Positions 5,076 to 6,931 of a stretch of DNA of 6,931 nt are shown here, in pieces. A program made the translations under genes and the position numbers. Source of the stretch: Zetaproteobacteria bacterium (GTDB lineage: Bacteria > Pseudomonadota > Alphaproteobacteria > Micavibrionales > Micavibrionaceae). The notes beneath the pieces are model-generated. The model worked only from the letters and a program-made list of their open reading frames with translations, did not search any database and was not told where the DNA came from. The stretch spans positions 3,958 through 10,888 of the forward strand of contig NVXI01000013.1 in NCBI GenBank assembly GCA_002747015.1, read 5' to 3'. Positions within the stretch are counted from its first letter, which is position 1. The number at the start of each line of letters is the position of its first letter.

Positions 5076-6911
5076 TCATTGTCCTCTGCGACCAACAACG
5101 ACACCTATAGTTTGGTAAATGATTAAAGCATCATTCATGATCCAGTTTTTAAAATCGCTTAACGATAGTGCGTAGGAATGGTCATATCCTACCTTCTTGC
5201 GAACATCGTCCATGTTCTCGTCATAGCCATTATGGATTTGCGCTGGGCCGGTGATACCTGGGCGTACACCGAAAGTGCGTTCTGCAAAGAAGGGCACTTC
5301 GCGACTTATTCTGCCGTATAGTTCAGGGCGTTCAGGGCGCGGCCCGATAATAGACATATCAGCAATCAGGACGTTCCAGAGTTGGGGTAACTCATCTAGA
5401 CGTGTTTTACGCATAAATCTGCCCATGCGGGTAATACGCGGATCGTTTTTTTGTGCCCATACTGCACCAGTCATTTTCTCAGCATCGACCACCATTGTGC
5501 GGAATTTATACATCTGAAAAAAGCTGATAAAATTCGAGGTGGACAGGCCAACACGTTTTTGCTTGAAGATTACTGGACCCGGGCTGTCGAGCTTGATCAT
5601 TGCGGCAAGCAATGGAAATAATGGTGCAAGCACGATTAGTCCGGCCAGAGAGGCAGAAATATCAAAGGTACGTTTACAAAAACGTACAGTCATAGGAGAG
5701 TAAGCCTCACCTGTGTTTTGGATCGCAGCGCGCTCCCATTTCCCTTTATGCTTTCCTGTCGCATAACGATATAGACCGATTAATCCGGCGATATGCCCGC
5801 TAACCAGATAGTGTATAGCTTCAATAATCTTATGCTGCGGCAGGGCTGATTTAAACAGTGCTATTACATAAATTAGAATCTGTGCAGTGAATCCTGCACT
5901 AAAAATACTGGAAACAATGCTGTTTTGAGATTGGATTAGAACGAGTGAGCCAATCAAACACATTATCAGCAACACTGGCATAAAGGTGCGTAGTGCTTTG
6001 CCGGAGAAAAAGCTAAGCGCTATGCCACCATACTTGGGGTTTAGAAGATGTAAGAGACGGGTAACCTGCTGCACATTGCCTGTGGCGATGCGGATGCGAC
6101 GGTTAAAATTCTGCGTGCTTTCGGTTTTTTCCAGTTCCAGCGCCATGATTTTAGGTTCATAAATCCCTTTATATCCTTGCCCTAAAATTTTCATCGGTAG
6201 CATAAAGTCATCATTCACCGTGTCTTCGGCTAGAGGTATAAAGAGTTCTCGGCGGAACAGGTAGAAGGCGCCATGGCAACCAATAGGACCACCAAGTGCT
6301 CCTTCACCTTGTTTTATGCTTCGCTGGTAACGCCAATAGGTTTCTTCACCGATAGAGCTGTATTCGGCAAAATCATAAGTACCGCCCACAAAACCAGCGT
6401 TCTTATCCTCAAAATGTTTTGCTGCGATTAAAAGTGCATCCATAGAGAGTAAAGCCGAAACATCACTTAAAGCCACAATGCTGGTTTTCAGGTCAGGAAT
6501 GATTTTATTGAGTGCTGCAATTTTGCCTATATTGTATTCTGCTTCAATTAGCTCCACATTTAAACTCTGGCAAAGATCAGAATAGATAGCACCTTCCGCG
6601 GCAAGTACCGTGTAATCAGTACAACCGTCACAATAAACAATGACATTTAATTTTTCAGATGGATAATCCAGCATTGCAAGATTGATGATTTTATCGGCAA
6701 TAAATGTCTCTTCATTGTAGGCGGGAACAACAATGGTAATACTGGGATAGTATTTTGTTTTCGGTAAGGAAAACTCTGCATGATATTCTACTTTCTTACA
6801 CAGAATTTTTAGAATAATCGGGAAAATAACATGTGAGTAGACGATTAAGAAACCGCTTATCATTGTGATTCCTATGATGCAAATTTCAAAACTCGTTATT
6901 TGATCAAACAT
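5076..6911 (-). CDS. Fusion of membrane GT2 glycosyltransferase and bacterial sugar-1-phosphate transferase (WbaP/WcaJ-type, PF02397)
   Basis: A 611-aa protein joining two enzymes of lipid-linked repeat-unit assembly. After an N-terminal membrane helix (about 8-36), a GT2 domain spans about 56-290. It has ITIVVPAYNEE (59-69), the nucleotide-sugar/metal motif CDGCTD (94-99), LSDVSA (148-153), the acceptor-side TVNDDF (231-236) and NFNRRIRIATGN (268-279). Three membrane helices follow (about 308-326, 333-353 and 364-381). The phosphoglycosyl transferase part is about 408-611. Its re-entrant helix carries a Pro-broken centre (SLAGLIVLAPLFPLLA, 421-436), then KLDSPGPVIFKQKRVG (440-455), YKFRTM (468-473), the catalytic Asp-Glu pair in RLDELPQLWNV (504-514; D506/E507), DMSIIGPRPE (518-527) and RPGITGPAQ (550-558). 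It would transfer a sugar phosphate to undecaprenyl phosphate at the inner-membrane face and probably add a second sugar. The SD TTAGGGAGAG supports the Met at 6911. The upstream promoter is outside the window. Confidence 0.92.
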   Translation of the reverse strand: MFDQITSFEICIIGITMISGFLIVYSHVIFPIILKILCKKVEYHAEFSLPKTKYYPSITIVVPAYNEETFIADKIINLAMLDYPSEKLNVIVYCDGCTDYTVLAAEGAIYSDLCQSLNVELIEAEYNIGKIAALNKIIPDLKTSIVALSDVSALLSMDALLIAAKHFEDKNAGFVGGTYDFAEYSSIGEETYWRYQRSIKQGEGALGGPIGCHGAFYLFRRELFIPLAEDTVNDDFMLPMKILGQGYKGIYEPKIMALELEKTESTQNFNRRIRIATGNVQQVTRLLHLLNPKYGGIALSFFSGKALRTFMPVLLIMCLIGSLVLIQSQNSIVSSIFSAGFTAQILIYVIALFKSALPQHKIIEAIHYLVSGHIAGLIGLYRYATGKHKGKWERAAIQNTGEAYSPMTVRFCKRTFDISASLAGLIVLAPLFPLLAAMIKLDSPGPVIFKQKRVGLSTSNFISFFQMYKFRTMVVDAEKMTGAVWAQKNDPRITRMGRFMRKTRLDELPQLWNVLIADMSIIGPRPERPELYGRISREVPFFAERTFGVRPGITGPAQIHNGYDENMDDVRKKVGYDHSYALSLSDFKNWIMNDALIIYQTIGVVVGRRGQ

Positions 6912-6931
6912 TTATTCTCTCCCTAATGTAT

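Overview
The window looks like part of an exopolysaccharide or capsule locus of a Gram-negative bacterium, most likely an alphaproteobacterium. The evidence is an outer-membrane-type SLBB export protein, a DUF1194-like von Willebrand A protein (a family common in Alphaproteobacteria), a PEP-CTERM-like tail on that protein, and moderate-to-low GC by eye. The genus cannot be told from the sequence.

Layout. Seven genes lie on the minus strand, so transcription runs from high to low coordinates. One plus-strand gene enters at the left edge and is cut by the window. The upstream minus cluster is a GT2/sugar-1-phosphate transferase fusion (6911-5076), a 49-aa membrane miniprotein (5050-4901) and a secreted VWA protein (4904-4020). 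The last two overlap by ATGA. A 225-bp intergenic region (4019-3795) follows. It holds a plausible sigma70-type promoter with a 17-bp palindrome just upstream of the -35. The second cluster is a STAS protein (3794-3474), a His-rich secreted or lipoprotein-like protein (3474-3076, TAATG overlap), a six-SLBB polysaccharide export protein (3048-844) and a CpsD/ParA-like protein with a ruined P-loop (831-124). The plus-strand gene ends at 136, overlapping the ParA-like gene tail to tail by 13 bp. Its last 44 residues resemble the end of a SpoIIE/PP2C-type phosphatase.

How the parts may work together (inference). The fusion enzyme would load the first sugar phosphate on a lipid carrier and add a further sugar. 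The SLBB protein would form the periplasmic and outer-membrane exit. The degenerate CpsD-like protein would be a non-canonical cytoplasmic partner of export. The STAS protein, first gene of the export operon, could form a partner-switching control module with the convergent phosphatase-like gene, as SypA and SypE do in the Vibrio fischeri syp locus. The VWA protein with its sorting-type tail is a candidate secreted or surface-anchored matrix protein, made together with a tiny membrane protein. No flippase, polymerase, Wzc/GumC-like co-polymerase, exosortase or anti-sigma kinase is visible here; they would have to lie outside the window.
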